NCBI GenBank assembly: GCA_043777375.1
Contig: JAYWHX010000005.1
Location: 13,687-77,686 of the forward strand
Direction of reading: 5' to 3'
DNA: 64,000 bases
Source of the DNA: TH-plancto1 sp043777375
Lineage (GTDB): Bacteria > Planctomycetota > Planctomycetia > Planctomycetales > Planctomycetaceae
Below the pieces are notes generated by a model. That model worked only from the letters and a program-made list of their open reading frames with translations, did no database searches and was not told the DNA's origin. The translations under genes were made by a program, and so were the position numbers. Below, in pieces: positions 6,874-16,198 of this stretch (its first letter is position 1; every line of letters starts with the position of its first letter).

Positions 6874-8412
6874 ATGCTTGCGAAGTTGTTCACGTACTCA
6901 CTGTTTGGGATCGATGCCAGATCGGTCGAGGTCGAGGTCGATATCTCCCCGGCCTCGCTCCCCAAAACCACGCTCGTCGGGCTCGCAGAAGCAGCTGTGA
7001 AGGAAAGCATCCCGCGTATCGAGCGAGCCCTCGTCAACAGCGGCTATCATCGGCCCATCGACCGCATCGTCATCAATCTCTCCCCAGCTGACCTGCCGAA
7101 GGAAGCCCCGTCGTCCGACCTGCCGATCGCCATCGGGATGCTGGCAGCCAGTGGGCAGGTGAGTACAGAACGTTTCGCCGAATACTCGGTGGTCGGCGAG
7201 TTGGCCCTCGATGGCAATGTGCGCCCGATCAAGGGGGCGCTGTCGATGGCACTTCAAGCTCGCAACGAGGGCCGCAAAGGGTTGCTGGTCCCCGCTGAGA
7301 ACGCGCGCGAGGCCGCTGTCGTCGAGGAGCTGGATGTCATCCCCGTCGGCAGCTTGGCCGAGGCAATCGGCTTCTTCAGCGGCGAACTGCCGATTGCCCC
7401 GACCGTGTTTCGCTGGGAAGACGCCCTCCGCGAATACGGCAACTACTCCGTCGACTACGCTGACGTGAAGGGCCAGGAGTCTGCCAAACGCGCGGTCACC
7501 GTGGCAGCTGCGGGTCGACATCACCTGTTGATGATCGGATCACCGGGGACGGGCAAGACATTGCTTGCACAGCGGTTGGGCACCGTGCTGCCGAATCTCT
7601 CGCCCGAAGAGAGCCTGGAGTCGACCCGCATTTGGAGTGCCGTCGGACGCTTGCCCGCCTCGCAGCCGCTGTTACTGACGCGGCCGTTTCGCTCGCCGCA
7701 TCATACAATCAGCGAGGCGGGTCTGGTCGGCGGAGGAAGCACTCCGCAACCGGGCGAGATTAGTTTGGCACACAACGGGGTGTTGTTCCTCGATGAACTC
7801 CCCGAGTTCAATCGCCGCACGTTAGAGGTCATGCGGCAACCTCTGGAGGATCGCTGCGTGACGATCTCGCGGGCCATTGGCAGTGTGACATTCCCGGCCA
7901 GCTTAATGCTTGTCGCTGCCATGAACCCCTGCCCGTGCGGCTTTCGCGGCGACCCCAAGCGGAACTGCAACTGCTCACCGATGCAGGTCGAGCGGTACTT
8001 GTCGCGAATCAGTGGACCACTGCTCGACCGCATCGACATCCATGTCGAAGTGCCGCCGGTTCCGTTCCGCGAGCTCTCCAATGACAAGGTTGGCACCAAT
8101 AGCGACTCCATGCGAGACAGCGTGATCGGCGCCCGCGAACGGCAGAAGGAGCGGTTCCGCGAAACCCCCGGTGCCCTCAACGGCACGATGTCGCCGCGTC
8201 AGATTCGCACCGTTTGCAAGCTCGGGTCCGATGCCGAGTCACTGCTTAAGGCTGCGATGGAAGAGATGGGGCTTACTGCCCGCGCGCACGATAAAATCCT
8301 GCGAGTGAGCCGCACGATCGCCGACCTCGAGGGCAGCGAGGATATCTCTGCGATACATCTCAGTGAGGCGATCGGCTACCGCACGCTCGACCGCGTCTAC
8401 TGGGCCGGTTAA
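6874..8412 (+). CDS. comM: YifB/ComM-family Mg-chelatase-like AAA ATPase
   Basis: The start is ATG 6874 because the family begins MLAKLFTYSLFGIDA; this gives 512 residues, the usual length. Visible parts are an N-terminal Lon-protease-like domain (SVEVEVDISPASLP, LPKEAPSSDLPIAIGML), an AAA core with Walker A GSPGTGKT at residues 222-229, Walker B LFLDELPEF, a cysteine patch PCPCGFRGDPKRNCNC, and a C-terminal helical domain. ComM of Gammaproteobacteria is a hexameric helicase that promotes branch migration during natural transformation; in planctomycetes the role is not tested. It is a single gene, convergent with the next one. Confidence 0.93.
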   Translation: MLAKLFTYSLFGIDARSVEVEVDISPASLPKTTLVGLAEAAVKESIPRIERALVNSGYHRPIDRIVINLSPADLPKEAPSSDLPIAIGMLAASGQVSTERFAEYSVVGELALDGNVRPIKGALSMALQARNEGRKGLLVPAENAREAAVVEELDVIPVGSLAEAIGFFSGELPIAPTVFRWEDALREYGNYSVDYADVKGQESAKRAVTVAAAGRHHLLMIGSPGTGKTLLAQRLGTVLPNLSPEESLESTRIWSAVGRLPASQPLLLTRPFRSPHHTISEAGLVGGGSTPQPGEISLAHNGVLFLDELPEFNRRTLEVMRQPLEDRCVTISRAIGSVTFPASLMLVAAMNPCPCGFRGDPKRNCNCSPMQVERYLSRISGPLLDRIDIHVEVPPVPFRELSNDKVGTNSDSMRDSVIGARERQKERFRETPGALNGTMSPRQIRTVCKLGSDAESLLKAAMEEMGLTARAHDKILRVSRTIADLEGSEDISAIHLSEAIGYRTLDRVYWAG

Positions 8413-8419
8413 ATACAAT

Positions 8420-8734
8420 TCAATCGCGGTTCTCGATGACTTCTGTTCGCTCAGCGACTCCATCCTCAGGAGGTCCATATCTCAAGTTCACCCTCACATT
8501 GCTCAAACAAGCTGCTGCTTCCAGTAAAGGACGAACAGCTGAGAACAATTTCTCTGCGTCGGGGCCATACATATAAAACGAACCATCGCTCAGATCGGAT
8601 GCGATTTCGTTGCCATCAAATTCACCGACCCTCAATTCCGCAATCTTATCCGTAAGTAAGTCTTCCAACTCGTAGAGTGCTTCAAGGTCTTCTCCGTGAT
8701 AAGAAAAATGTGCAATCACGGCATGATCTTCCAT
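8420..8734 (-). CDS. Small conserved protein of unknown function
   Basis: The 104-residue acidic protein carries FDGNEIASDLSDGSFYMYG, then DAEKLFSAV and LRYGPPEDGV. This pattern (DGNEI, YMYGPDA, LRYGPP) recurs in a widespread family of small uncharacterised proteins, sometimes seen as stand-alone immunity-like genes. It ends seven bases from the convergent comM-like gene. No catalytic motif or signal peptide is present, so it is probably cytoplasmic. Confidence 0.7.
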   Translation of the reverse strand: MEDHAVIAHFSYHGEDLEALYELEDLLTDKIAELRVGEFDGNEIASDLSDGSFYMYGPDAEKLFSAVRPLLEAAACLSNVRVNLRYGPPEDGVAERTEVIENRD

Positions 8735-8761
8735 GATGACCTCTGTTTCTTTGTGTCTCGA

Positions 8762-9169
8762 CTACAGCGACTTCAATCCACCCAAAACCGCCTGCTCATT
8801 GGCCAGGATTTCGGCGAGGAACAGGTGATGCGCGGTTTCGGCATCCTCTTCGCTGCATTCGACAGTCGCCAGTTCGACGACTTTCGTCTGATTCGTGACG
8901 AGGTACTTCTTCAGGAAATCTGCTGACACGTAGTGCAGGCTCGTGAAGTCGACGGGGTACATCTCGTTCTCGACTGTCTCGCCTTCGTCATCGAGCCAGT
9001 GAACCAGCTTACGGACCGATTCCTGCTGTTGCTTCGCCAGCTTCAGCAGCGGTTCCCGCAAATCCTTCGTCATCGACGACCACGGATACGCCTCAGCTGT
9101 GTATTGAAGCAGGCTCCGCTGGGTGGCGAAGAGGAGTTCGTTCACTTGCGAGGGGGTGACAGCGGACAT
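8762..9169 (-). CDS. Hypothetical all-helical protein
   Basis: The 135-residue product is predicted to be helical throughout, with heptad-like stretches (LREPLLKLAKQQQESVRKLVHWL) and a C-terminal helix ending AEILANEQAVLGGLKSL. The layout resembles small ferritin-like or four-helix proteins, but no metal-ligand pattern is clear. It lies 60 bases after nuoN on the same strand and could be a distal member of that operon. Function unknown. Confidence 0.6.
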   Translation of the reverse strand: MSAVTPSQVNELLFATQRSLLQYTAEAYPWSSMTKDLREPLLKLAKQQQESVRKLVHWLDDEGETVENEMYPVDFTSLHYVSADFLKKYLVTNQTKVVELATVECSEEDAETAHHLFLAEILANEQAVLGGLKSL

Positions 9170-9229
9170 GGCAGATCAGTCAGCAAGAACGAAACGGGGC
9201 GAAGCAGAACGATTCGGGAGAGCCCGAGC

Positions 9230-10912
9230 TTACTTGAACAGTGAACTGGCGACGAACTGAGCTGTACGGCTCAGGTCATCCTGAAGCGGGCTGGCTCCCA
9301 GGATCAGAATAGGCAGAGTGACCAGAGCGACATACCAGCCGACCAAGGCAGGAGCTTCGACCGGAGGCCGATCCGCTGGCGGAGGATCGATGAAGATCGT
9401 CTTCAGCACCTTCAAGTAGTAATACAGACTAAAGGCGGTGTTGAGACCACCGATGGCGACGAACAGCCACATCATCCAGTGGACATGCCCCGCTTTGAAG
9501 GCGGGCAGGAAGATCAGCACCTTGGCGAAGAAGCCTCCGAAAGGTGGCATCCCAACCAGGCTGAAGAAGCTGCAAGCGAGGCACACGCACAGCACCTTGA
9601 TCGCCGGTCCACCCGAGATCAGGCCCTTGTACGCCGAGATTTCTTCGCTGAACGTTTCGTTCCGGACGAGAGCCACGACCGCAAAGGCCGTCAGATTCAT
9701 GAACAGATAGACCGCCAGGTAGTAGGTCAAACCCTCGACACAGTGGACCGCTTCCTCAGCTGCGTTGAGCTTCGAATCACCCGGAGCATTGAGGGTCACG
9801 AGCAACGCGGAGACTGCCAGCAACATATACCCCGCATGGGCGATTGTTGAGTACGCCAAGAGCCGCTTCATGTTCGTTTGCGTATAAGCTGCCAAGTTCC
9901 CGAAGGTCATGCTGATGACCGCCATCACGCCCAGCCCCAGCCCAATGAACTGCGACAGGCTTTGAAGCACCGGTAGCTGACCATCGAAGCCCAAGACAAA
10001 CCGCACCATCAACGCGAACGCAGCTGCCTTGGAACCGACGGACAGGAAACCGCCGACTTCGGCGCTGGCCCCCTCGAACGCATCCGGGGCCCAGAAGTGG
10101 AACGGCACGAGCGAGAGCTTAAACGCCAACCCGACCAGCACCATGATGATCCCGAGGACCAGTGTGATCGACTCACCACTGGCCAGTGAGAAAGTCTTCG
10201 TTCCCATCAAGAAGGCGAAGCGATCACCCATCTCGGGGATACTGCCCGAACCCAACAAGCCCGAGATCAAGCTGATCCCGTAGAGCATGACGCCAGCAGT
10301 TCCAGCTCCATACACGACGTACTTGAGAGCGGCCTCGCTCGACAGCTTGCGCCCCTTCAGGAAGCCGACCATCACGTAGCTGGGCACCGACATCATCTCG
10401 ACAGCCACGAAGAGCATCAGCAAGTTGTTGGTCCCGACAGCCAGCATCATTCCCAGGGCTGAACCGCACATCAATACATAGAAGTCTGGTCCATCTTCGT
10501 TGTCCGGAATCCCTGTCAGCACGGTCAGCGTAATGACAAGCACGAGGAACAGCAGCAACCCCAGCCGGAAAAACGTGCCGAAGTGATCATGCATCAACAG
10601 GCCGGAAAAATACGGCCCAATCGTCCCGACCCCGTCACCGCTCAGCTGGAGCACCTCGTAGAGCGTGCGAACGATTTGGGTATACGCATCGGGCCCGGTC
10701 TTCAGGTACATGAACTGGGCGAACACCGCCATGAACGCGACCAGTGAGCCGATAATTGCGGTCCAGCACGGCGGAACCTTCTTGTCACACCCCAAGACGC
10801 GCGACAGCAACAGCAGCACGATGGTCGCGCTGAGGATGAGCTCCGGGACGAAAATCTCCACCGAGCGGGGGAGTTCCTTCAGGAGGTCATGGATCAGTGT
10901 ATTCGCACTCAT
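9230..10912 (-). CDS. nuoN: NADH-quinone oxidoreductase subunit N
   Basis: The 560-residue, multi-pass antiporter-like subunit of the complex I membrane arm has typical segments such as MLFVAVEMMSVPSYVMVGF, the buried Lys region GLAFKLSLVPFHFWAPDAFEGA (split here only for description) and MKRLLAYSTIAHAGYMLL. The ATG start is 85 bases after nuoM. It is the last of six nuo genes read H-J-K-L-M-N. It moves protons when NADH reduces quinone, together with the peripheral arm encoded elsewhere. Confidence 0.95.
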   Translation of the reverse strand: MSANTLIHDLLKELPRSVEIFVPELILSATIVLLLLSRVLGCDKKVPPCWTAIIGSLVAFMAVFAQFMYLKTGPDAYTQIVRTLYEVLQLSGDGVGTIGPYFSGLLMHDHFGTFFRLGLLLFLVLVITLTVLTGIPDNEDGPDFYVLMCGSALGMMLAVGTNNLLMLFVAVEMMSVPSYVMVGFLKGRKLSSEAALKYVVYGAGTAGVMLYGISLISGLLGSGSIPEMGDRFAFLMGTKTFSLASGESITLVLGIIMVLVGLAFKLSLVPFHFWAPDAFEGASAEVGGFLSVGSKAAAFALMVRFVLGFDGQLPVLQSLSQFIGLGLGVMAVISMTFGNLAAYTQTNMKRLLAYSTIAHAGYMLLAVSALLVTLNAPGDSKLNAAEEAVHCVEGLTYYLAVYLFMNLTAFAVVALVRNETFSEEISAYKGLISGGPAIKVLCVCLACSFFSLVGMPPFGGFFAKVLIFLPAFKAGHVHWMMWLFVAIGGLNTAFSLYYYLKVLKTIFIDPPPADRPPVEAPALVGWYVALVTLPILILGASPLQDDLSRTAQFVASSLFK

Positions 10913-10997
10913 GGGTTTGCAGGTTCCGAATCAACAACCGAACCAATCACGACCACACAGGGTCAACAGCCACACACGAAGGTCACTCCCGTGAGTC

Positions 10998-12614
10998 TCA
11001 CTTCACCAACGAAACCTGCGGGGCAGGCACCGCCACCGGCTGTGGTCCGCCCGAATTGCTGTATCCGGCACTCAGAGACTTGGTCAGTGCCTCGGTGGTG
11101 GGGTTCATCACATCCAGCATGATCGAAGGCATGATGCCGAAGACGATTGCCAAGGCCAGCAGAGTCACCGCGACACTGCTCTCCCGAGGATTCATGTCAC
11201 ACAAGTCTTCGCCGTGCGGACCCTTGTACTCGGGGCCAAAGAAGACTCGCTGAATCGTCCACAGGATGTAGCCTGCCGTCAGGATCACACCCGAAGCAGC
11301 GAGGATCGCCAGCACCGGGCTGAAGCTCCACATGCTGAGCACCACGAAAGCTTCGCCGATGAAACCACACAGGCCGGGAAGCCCCAGACCTGCGAAGAAG
11401 ATCCCAACAGCTACCCCACTGAACCATGGCATGATCTGCATCAGGCCACCGAACTTGTTGAGATCACGATGATGGACACGGTCGTAAATCACACCGACCA
11501 TGAAGAACATCCCGGCGGATGAAATGCCGTGGGCGAGCATCTGGTACATCGCTCCCTGCATTCCCATGAGCCAGTGATCCGAACGAATCGTCTGGCCCGA
11601 CTCATTAATCTTCCACACTGCCAAGCCAATCAGCACGTAGCCCATGTGACTGACCGAGCTGTAGGCGACCATGCGTTTGAAGTCGGTCTGTGCCATTGCG
11701 GCGAAGGCACCGTACAGAATGCTGAAGACGCCCAGAGCGACCAAGAACCACGAGGCATACTGAGTGGCCCACGGGCACAGCGGCATCGCAATACGAATGA
11801 TCCCGTACCCTCCCATCTTGAGCAGCACCCCCGCCAGAATCATTGAGATCGGTGTCGGGGCTTCAACGTGAGCATCAGGCAACCAGGTGTGAAATGGGAA
11901 CGCAGGCAACTTGATCGCGAACCCAATGAACAGCAGGATAAACGCCACCAGCTGCATGCTTTGCGTGAAGCCGCCTTGACGAGCAATGTCGGTCAGCTGG
12001 ATGAGGTTGAAGACACCCTTGCCACCCGTGACCTGGCTACTGTCGTAGTAGAACATCAGCATGGCGATCAGCATCAGTACTGAGCCAGCGAGCGTGTAGA
12101 GGAAGAACTTCATGGCTGCGTATTCGCGGCGAGGTCCGCCCCAGACCCCGATCAAGAAGTACATTGGTAGCAGCATCACTTCCCAAAAGACGTAGAACAA
12201 AAAGAAGTCGAGGGACAGAAAGACACCCAGCATGCCTGTTTCCAGCATCAGGAACAGAATCAAGTAGCCCCGAATCTTGTCCTTGATGCTCCACGAGGCG
12301 ACAGCGGCCAGCATGGTGACCAGGCTGGTGAGTAACACCAGTGGCAAGCTGATGCCGTCGACGCCGAGTCGGTAAGCGATGTTCCACGTGGGGATCCATT
12401 CGCAGACGACCTGCATCTGGTATCCCGCTTCGGCGGAGTCAAACCGCTGCCACATCATCAGCGACAGCAGGAACGTCACGACGGTCCCCACCAGCGTGAA
12501 GACGCGCATGCCTTCTTCCGCCTTCTTATCAAACACCATCAACAAGACGGCGAAGATCGTCGGAGTGAAAATCGTCAGTGAGAGGAGGGCTGCGTCGCTC
12601 ATGGTTTCAATCAA
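10998..12614 (-). CDS. nuoM: NADH-quinone oxidoreductase subunit M
   Basis: The 538-residue antiporter-like proton-pumping subunit shows the family features YRLGVDGISLPLVLLTSL, FYVFWEVMLLPMYFLIGVWG, the Lys/His channel segment FAIKLPAFPFHTWLPDAH and MVAYSSVSHMGYVLIG. It has about 14 transmembrane segments. It follows nuoL with a 67-base gap and precedes nuoN, the standard order. Confidence 0.96.
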   Translation of the reverse strand: MIETMSDAALLSLTIFTPTIFAVLLMVFDKKAEEGMRVFTLVGTVVTFLLSLMMWQRFDSAEAGYQMQVVCEWIPTWNIAYRLGVDGISLPLVLLTSLVTMLAAVASWSIKDKIRGYLILFLMLETGMLGVFLSLDFFLFYVFWEVMLLPMYFLIGVWGGPRREYAAMKFFLYTLAGSVLMLIAMLMFYYDSSQVTGGKGVFNLIQLTDIARQGGFTQSMQLVAFILLFIGFAIKLPAFPFHTWLPDAHVEAPTPISMILAGVLLKMGGYGIIRIAMPLCPWATQYASWFLVALGVFSILYGAFAAMAQTDFKRMVAYSSVSHMGYVLIGLAVWKINESGQTIRSDHWLMGMQGAMYQMLAHGISSAGMFFMVGVIYDRVHHRDLNKFGGLMQIMPWFSGVAVGIFFAGLGLPGLCGFIGEAFVVLSMWSFSPVLAILAASGVILTAGYILWTIQRVFFGPEYKGPHGEDLCDMNPRESSVAVTLLALAIVFGIMPSIMLDVMNPTTEALTKSLSAGYSNSGGPQPVAVPAPQVSLVK

Positions 12615-12681
12615 TCGATGCGGAGCACCGGGAAGTGGTCAGTGAAGGATCAGGGGATCTCACCGGAGGGCTTTTCAGCTC

Positions 12682-15117
12682 TTACGACCTCGGAAGGCAC
12701 GCAAACACCAGCACGAACAATGAGACCACCCCCAGGGCGATGAACATCACGTACTGTCGGAGCCGCCCGGTTTGAATCCCCTTCAGGGATCGCCCGGCGG
12801 CGTAGGTCACTTCACCACACACGTTGACCAGACGGTCGACCACACGTTCATCGAACGCTCGATCAATTTGGGCTGTCTTGAGCGTCAGGCGACCAAACAG
12901 GTGAATCAACCCGTCGAGGACCCGCTGATCAAACCCCTGGCACCACCGACCCACCACATGGACCGGACGTGTAAACATCACATCGTACAACTCGTCGAAT
13001 CGCCACTTCTCAATCAGGAAGTCACGGATCACCCAAAACTGACGACCAATCACACCAGCATCCAGGATTCGGCGGCAGTAGAACAGGTAACTGATCAATG
13101 AGCCGAGGCCAGCTGCGAACAGCGCGACCCATCCAGCTGTGGCGTGCTTATCGTGAATCTGATGATAGCTCGGCAAAGAGATTCCGAGGTTGCCCCCGTG
13201 GTCGAGTCCTTCGCGGACATGGGTAGGTTCACTACTTAGAATCTGACGAGCCAGCCCGCCGTCTTCGCCGCCAAATGCACAGAACCACGCGAAGAATGCC
13301 AGAATCACGAGCGGGGCAACCATCGCCAGTGGCGATTCGTGAGCATGCTCGTTGACATGCTGATCCCGGGGAGTCCCGGTGAATGTCATGAACCACATCC
13401 GGAACATATAGAACGCGGTGATACCTGCGGTGACCACTGGCACGAAGAACAGCAAGAAGTGCTGCGGATTGAGCGACATGTACGTCAGGGAGGACGCGAT
13501 GATTGCGTCCTTCGAGTAGAACCCACTGAAGTTGATCGGCAACCCCGGAATTCCATACCCCGAGATCGCGAAGACCCCAATCAGCATCGTGTACGCCGTG
13601 ATCGGCATCTTGTGACGCAGGCCACCCATCTTCGTCATGTCCTGCTCATGATGACAGCCGTGAATCACGCTGCCCGAGCAGAGGAACATGAGCGATTTGA
13701 AGAACGCATGGGTCACCAGGTGGAACAGTCCCGCCATCCAGCCGCCGACGCCCAGAGCCAGCATCATGTAGCCCAGCTGGCTAATCGTCGAGTAAGCCAG
13801 CACCCGCTTGATGTCGGTCACGACGATCGCAATCGTGGCACCCACAAACGCTGTGATGCATCCGATGTAAGCAATGGTCAGCAACACTTCCGGAGTGAAC
13901 ATCGGGTAGAACCGCCCGACGAGATACACCCCAGCTGCAACCATCGTGGCGGAGTGGACGAGCGCGGAGACCGGTGTGGGGCCTTCCATCGCATCTGGCA
14001 GCCATGTCTGAAGTGGGAACTGGGCGCTCTTGCCGACGCAACCGGCGAAGACACCGAGACCCGCGACGATTAACAGCCAATATGGAATGGTGATCTGCTG
14101 GCCGTTGGCGTCCTTCCAGGGGGTGTTTCCACCACTCTGGATGAGCACGACTTTCTCGCGGCCTTCGCCTTCGGTCACCATGTGGCCGTGAGTATCACGG
14201 ACCATCTGGAACACACCCGGCGTGCCGATTTCATCCGGAGAGGTGTTCGCAAACCGAAACGTCCCGAAGTAGGTCACGATGACCATCAGCCCGATCAGGA
14301 ACCCAAAGTCCCCGACGCGGTTCATGATGAAGGCTTTGTTGGCGGCGTTGCTGGCCGACTTCCGCTCGACGTAGAACCCGATCAGGAAGAAGCTGCACAC
14401 GCCGACCAGTTCCCAGAACACAAAGACCTGGAACAAGTTCCCGGCGAGGACCAGCCCCAGCATCGCAAAACAAAACAACGACAGGAATGCGAAGAAGCGG
14501 TAGAACCGACCGGGCCGGTGAAAGTGTCGCCCGCCCGACAGGTGGACCTGATGGTCTTCGTAGCTGTCGGTCAGTTCGTCACTCATATACCCGGTGGCGA
14601 AGATGTGGATGCAGGTGGCAATCAGCGTCACCATCACAAACATCAGCACGGTCAGGCCGTCGATGTAGTAATCCATCGAGACCACAAGGCTGCCGAAGCG
14701 GGCCAGTCGGTAGAACTCACCGGTAAAGGTGGTGCGAAGAGGATCGAAGTCGACGTGATCTGTATGTACATGATTTGCGTGAGTGTGAGCATGCGCCACA
14801 GGAGATCCCTCGGTAAGGACCGCTTCCCCGTGGGCACCCGCACCGTGGCCGTGTGCTTCGTCGTGCGCTTGCAGGGAAGCGGCCTGCATCTGTCGGATCT
14901 CACTCGTCGCTCCGCGCCACGTGACCATGGCGGACAGACTCAGCAGGAAGCTAGTGGCAATGCACCCCACGGCAATCCAAGCCGCTGTCTTCGACTTCCG
15001 GCCGCTCCAATAGCCACCAAAAATCTCAATGACAAACCCGAGCAGCGGCAAAAGCCACGCCGCTCCGAGCAGCCATTTCAGGGTTGTCGCCGTCGCGTTG
15101 TATGCTTCCGGAGTCAT
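12682..15117 (-). CDS. nuoL: NADH-quinone oxidoreductase subunit L with His-rich loop
   Basis: The start at ATG 15117 is preferred over a GTG at 15135 because GGGGAAG lies at a suitable distance before it; this gives 811 residues, longer than most NuoL (about 610-660). Core motifs are VFWELVGVCSFFLIGFY, SAQFPLQTWLPDAMEGPTPV, SALVHSATMVAAGVYL and VLAYSTISQLGYMMLALG. The extra length includes a hydrophilic loop after the first two helices, residues about 85-122, with ten histidines (AHGHGAGAHG, AHAHTHANHVHTDHVD), and a long C-terminal part with the piston-type helix. The pump function is well supported; the His-rich loop is unexplained. Confidence 0.95.
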   Translation of the reverse strand: MTPEAYNATATTLKWLLGAAWLLPLLGFVIEIFGGYWSGRKSKTAAWIAVGCIATSFLLSLSAMVTWRGATSEIRQMQAASLQAHDEAHGHGAGAHGEAVLTEGSPVAHAHTHANHVHTDHVDFDPLRTTFTGEFYRLARFGSLVVSMDYYIDGLTVLMFVMVTLIATCIHIFATGYMSDELTDSYEDHQVHLSGGRHFHRPGRFYRFFAFLSLFCFAMLGLVLAGNLFQVFVFWELVGVCSFFLIGFYVERKSASNAANKAFIMNRVGDFGFLIGLMVIVTYFGTFRFANTSPDEIGTPGVFQMVRDTHGHMVTEGEGREKVVLIQSGGNTPWKDANGQQITIPYWLLIVAGLGVFAGCVGKSAQFPLQTWLPDAMEGPTPVSALVHSATMVAAGVYLVGRFYPMFTPEVLLTIAYIGCITAFVGATIAIVVTDIKRVLAYSTISQLGYMMLALGVGGWMAGLFHLVTHAFFKSLMFLCSGSVIHGCHHEQDMTKMGGLRHKMPITAYTMLIGVFAISGYGIPGLPINFSGFYSKDAIIASSLTYMSLNPQHFLLFFVPVVTAGITAFYMFRMWFMTFTGTPRDQHVNEHAHESPLAMVAPLVILAFFAWFCAFGGEDGGLARQILSSEPTHVREGLDHGGNLGISLPSYHQIHDKHATAGWVALFAAGLGSLISYLFYCRRILDAGVIGRQFWVIRDFLIEKWRFDELYDVMFTRPVHVVGRWCQGFDQRVLDGLIHLFGRLTLKTAQIDRAFDERVVDRLVNVCGEVTYAAGRSLKGIQTGRLRQYVMFIALGVVSLFVLVFACLPRS

Positions 15118-15151
15118 GAAACCGGTCTTCCCCACGGGGGAGTTGTTGAAA

Positions 15152-15207
15152 TGGGATAGGCTTCCAGCCTGTCAGGTTCAGAAAAGACAGGCTGGAAGCC
15201 TATCCCA
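15152..15207. repeat. Perfect 22-bp inverted repeat between nuoK and nuoL
   Basis: Arms 15152-15173 and 15186-15207 are exactly complementary (core GGATAGGCTTCCAGCCTGTC on the plus strand) around a 12-base loop. In the nuo transcript it would form a very stable hairpin between the nuoK stop and the nuoL start. It has no downstream U-run on that strand, so it is probably a dispersed palindromic element, perhaps affecting mRNA stability, rather than a terminator. Confidence 0.85.
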
Positions 15208-15220
15208 CGGATTTCGCTTT

Positions 15221-15532
15221 TTACCCTCGCAGGTCGTCCGCTCGGTCCACATCGATCGACAAATGGTTGTTGTAGAAGTTCAGGGCAATCGCCAGGGCCA
15301 CAGCGGCCTCGGCAGCTGCGAGGACAATCACAAACATGGAGGAAATCTGTCCGTCGAGTCCAAGAGGTGTGAATCTCGCGAGTGCAACGAAATTGATGTT
15401 GGCCCCGTTGAGCACGAGTTCCACCCCCATCAGCACACCGATGGCATTTCGCTTCGTCGCCATGCAGACGATGCCGCACACAAAGAGCACAGCTCCCACG
15501 AACAGATAGGCATTCAGTCCAACCGGTTCCAT
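15221..15532 (-). CDS. nuoK: NADH-quinone oxidoreductase subunit K
   Basis: The start at ATG 15532 gives a 103-residue protein of normal NuoK length; GAAAGGGA lies just upstream. Three transmembrane helices are evident, with the conserved Glu in MGVELVLNGANINFVAL and the second Glu in VLAAAEAAVALAIALNFY, both needed for proton transfer in homologues. It follows nuoJ by 38 bases. Confidence 0.95.
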   Translation of the reverse strand: MEPVGLNAYLFVGAVLFVCGIVCMATKRNAIGVLMGVELVLNGANINFVALARFTPLGLDGQISSMFVIVLAAAEAAVALAIALNFYNNHLSIDVDRADDLRG

Positions 15533-15570
15533 CTGTTCCCTTTCACGAGGCACTCAACTCGTCGTCAGAA

Positions 15571-16197
15571 TCAGGCCTTCGGCCCGTTGCTCGGCTCACC
15601 CACCACCACCCGCCGCTTGGCCCGGGCGAGGTATGATGCCCCGACTAAAACCACCAGTAGGTGCATCGAAACAATCTCGAACGGCAGGAGATATCCGGGA
15701 CGATCGACCGGCCTGCCATCACGCAGTGATTCAGTTCGCAACCCGGACAAAGCGGTTCCGATGCGACGGACCGAGCTGCCCTCTCCCTGCTGGTTGTAGC
15801 CAGCAGTTTGAACCGAGGCTGATCCAAACTCACCCTCAAGGCGTTTTGAATTACTCTCCCAGTTCACACCGGAAAACGCAGCGACCAACATCGCGAACAC
15901 CGCCCCACCCACTGCGAGTGAGAGGACGACTTCGGCAGGATTGGTCTTCAAGGTGACATACGGCCCGTTGGCTGTCAGCATCACGCCGAAAATCAGCAGC
16001 ACCACTGTGCCGCCCACATAGATCAACAATTGTGTGGCACCGACAAAGTCGGCATTCAGCAGGAAGAACAGGCCAGCTGTGGAACTCAGCGCGATGATCA
16101 GCCAGAAGGCCATTCGCACGACATTCTGCGACAGCACAACGGCCAGCGCGCCCCCACAAGCGGCGAGAGCAAAGATCGAGAAGACGACAACACTCAT
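15571..16197 (-). CDS. nuoJ: NADH-quinone oxidoreductase subunit J
   Basis: The 208-residue protein begins MSVVVFSIFALAACGGALAVV and carries the conserved AFWLIIALSSTAGLFFLLNADFVGATQLLIYVGG region (quoted in parts: LLNADFVGATQLLIYVG), with five transmembrane helices. It starts one base after the nuoH stop, so the two are co-translated. A loop of about 45 residues before the last helix (GSASVQTAGYNQQGEGS) is longer than in enterobacteria. Confidence 0.94.
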   Translation of the reverse strand: MSVVVFSIFALAACGGALAVVLSQNVVRMAFWLIIALSSTAGLFFLLNADFVGATQLLIYVGGTVVLLIFGVMLTANGPYVTLKTNPAEVVLSLAVGGAVFAMLVAAFSGVNWESNSKRLEGEFGSASVQTAGYNQQGEGSSVRRIGTALSGLRTESLRDGRPVDRPGYLLPFEIVSMHLLVVLVGASYLARAKRRVVVGEPSNGPKA

Positions 16198-16198
16198 G

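Noticed and set aside
14182..15159. Plus-strand open frame opposite nuoL
   Set aside because: Antisense of a conserved membrane-protein gene, with a peptide rich in His and Arg typical of such shadows.
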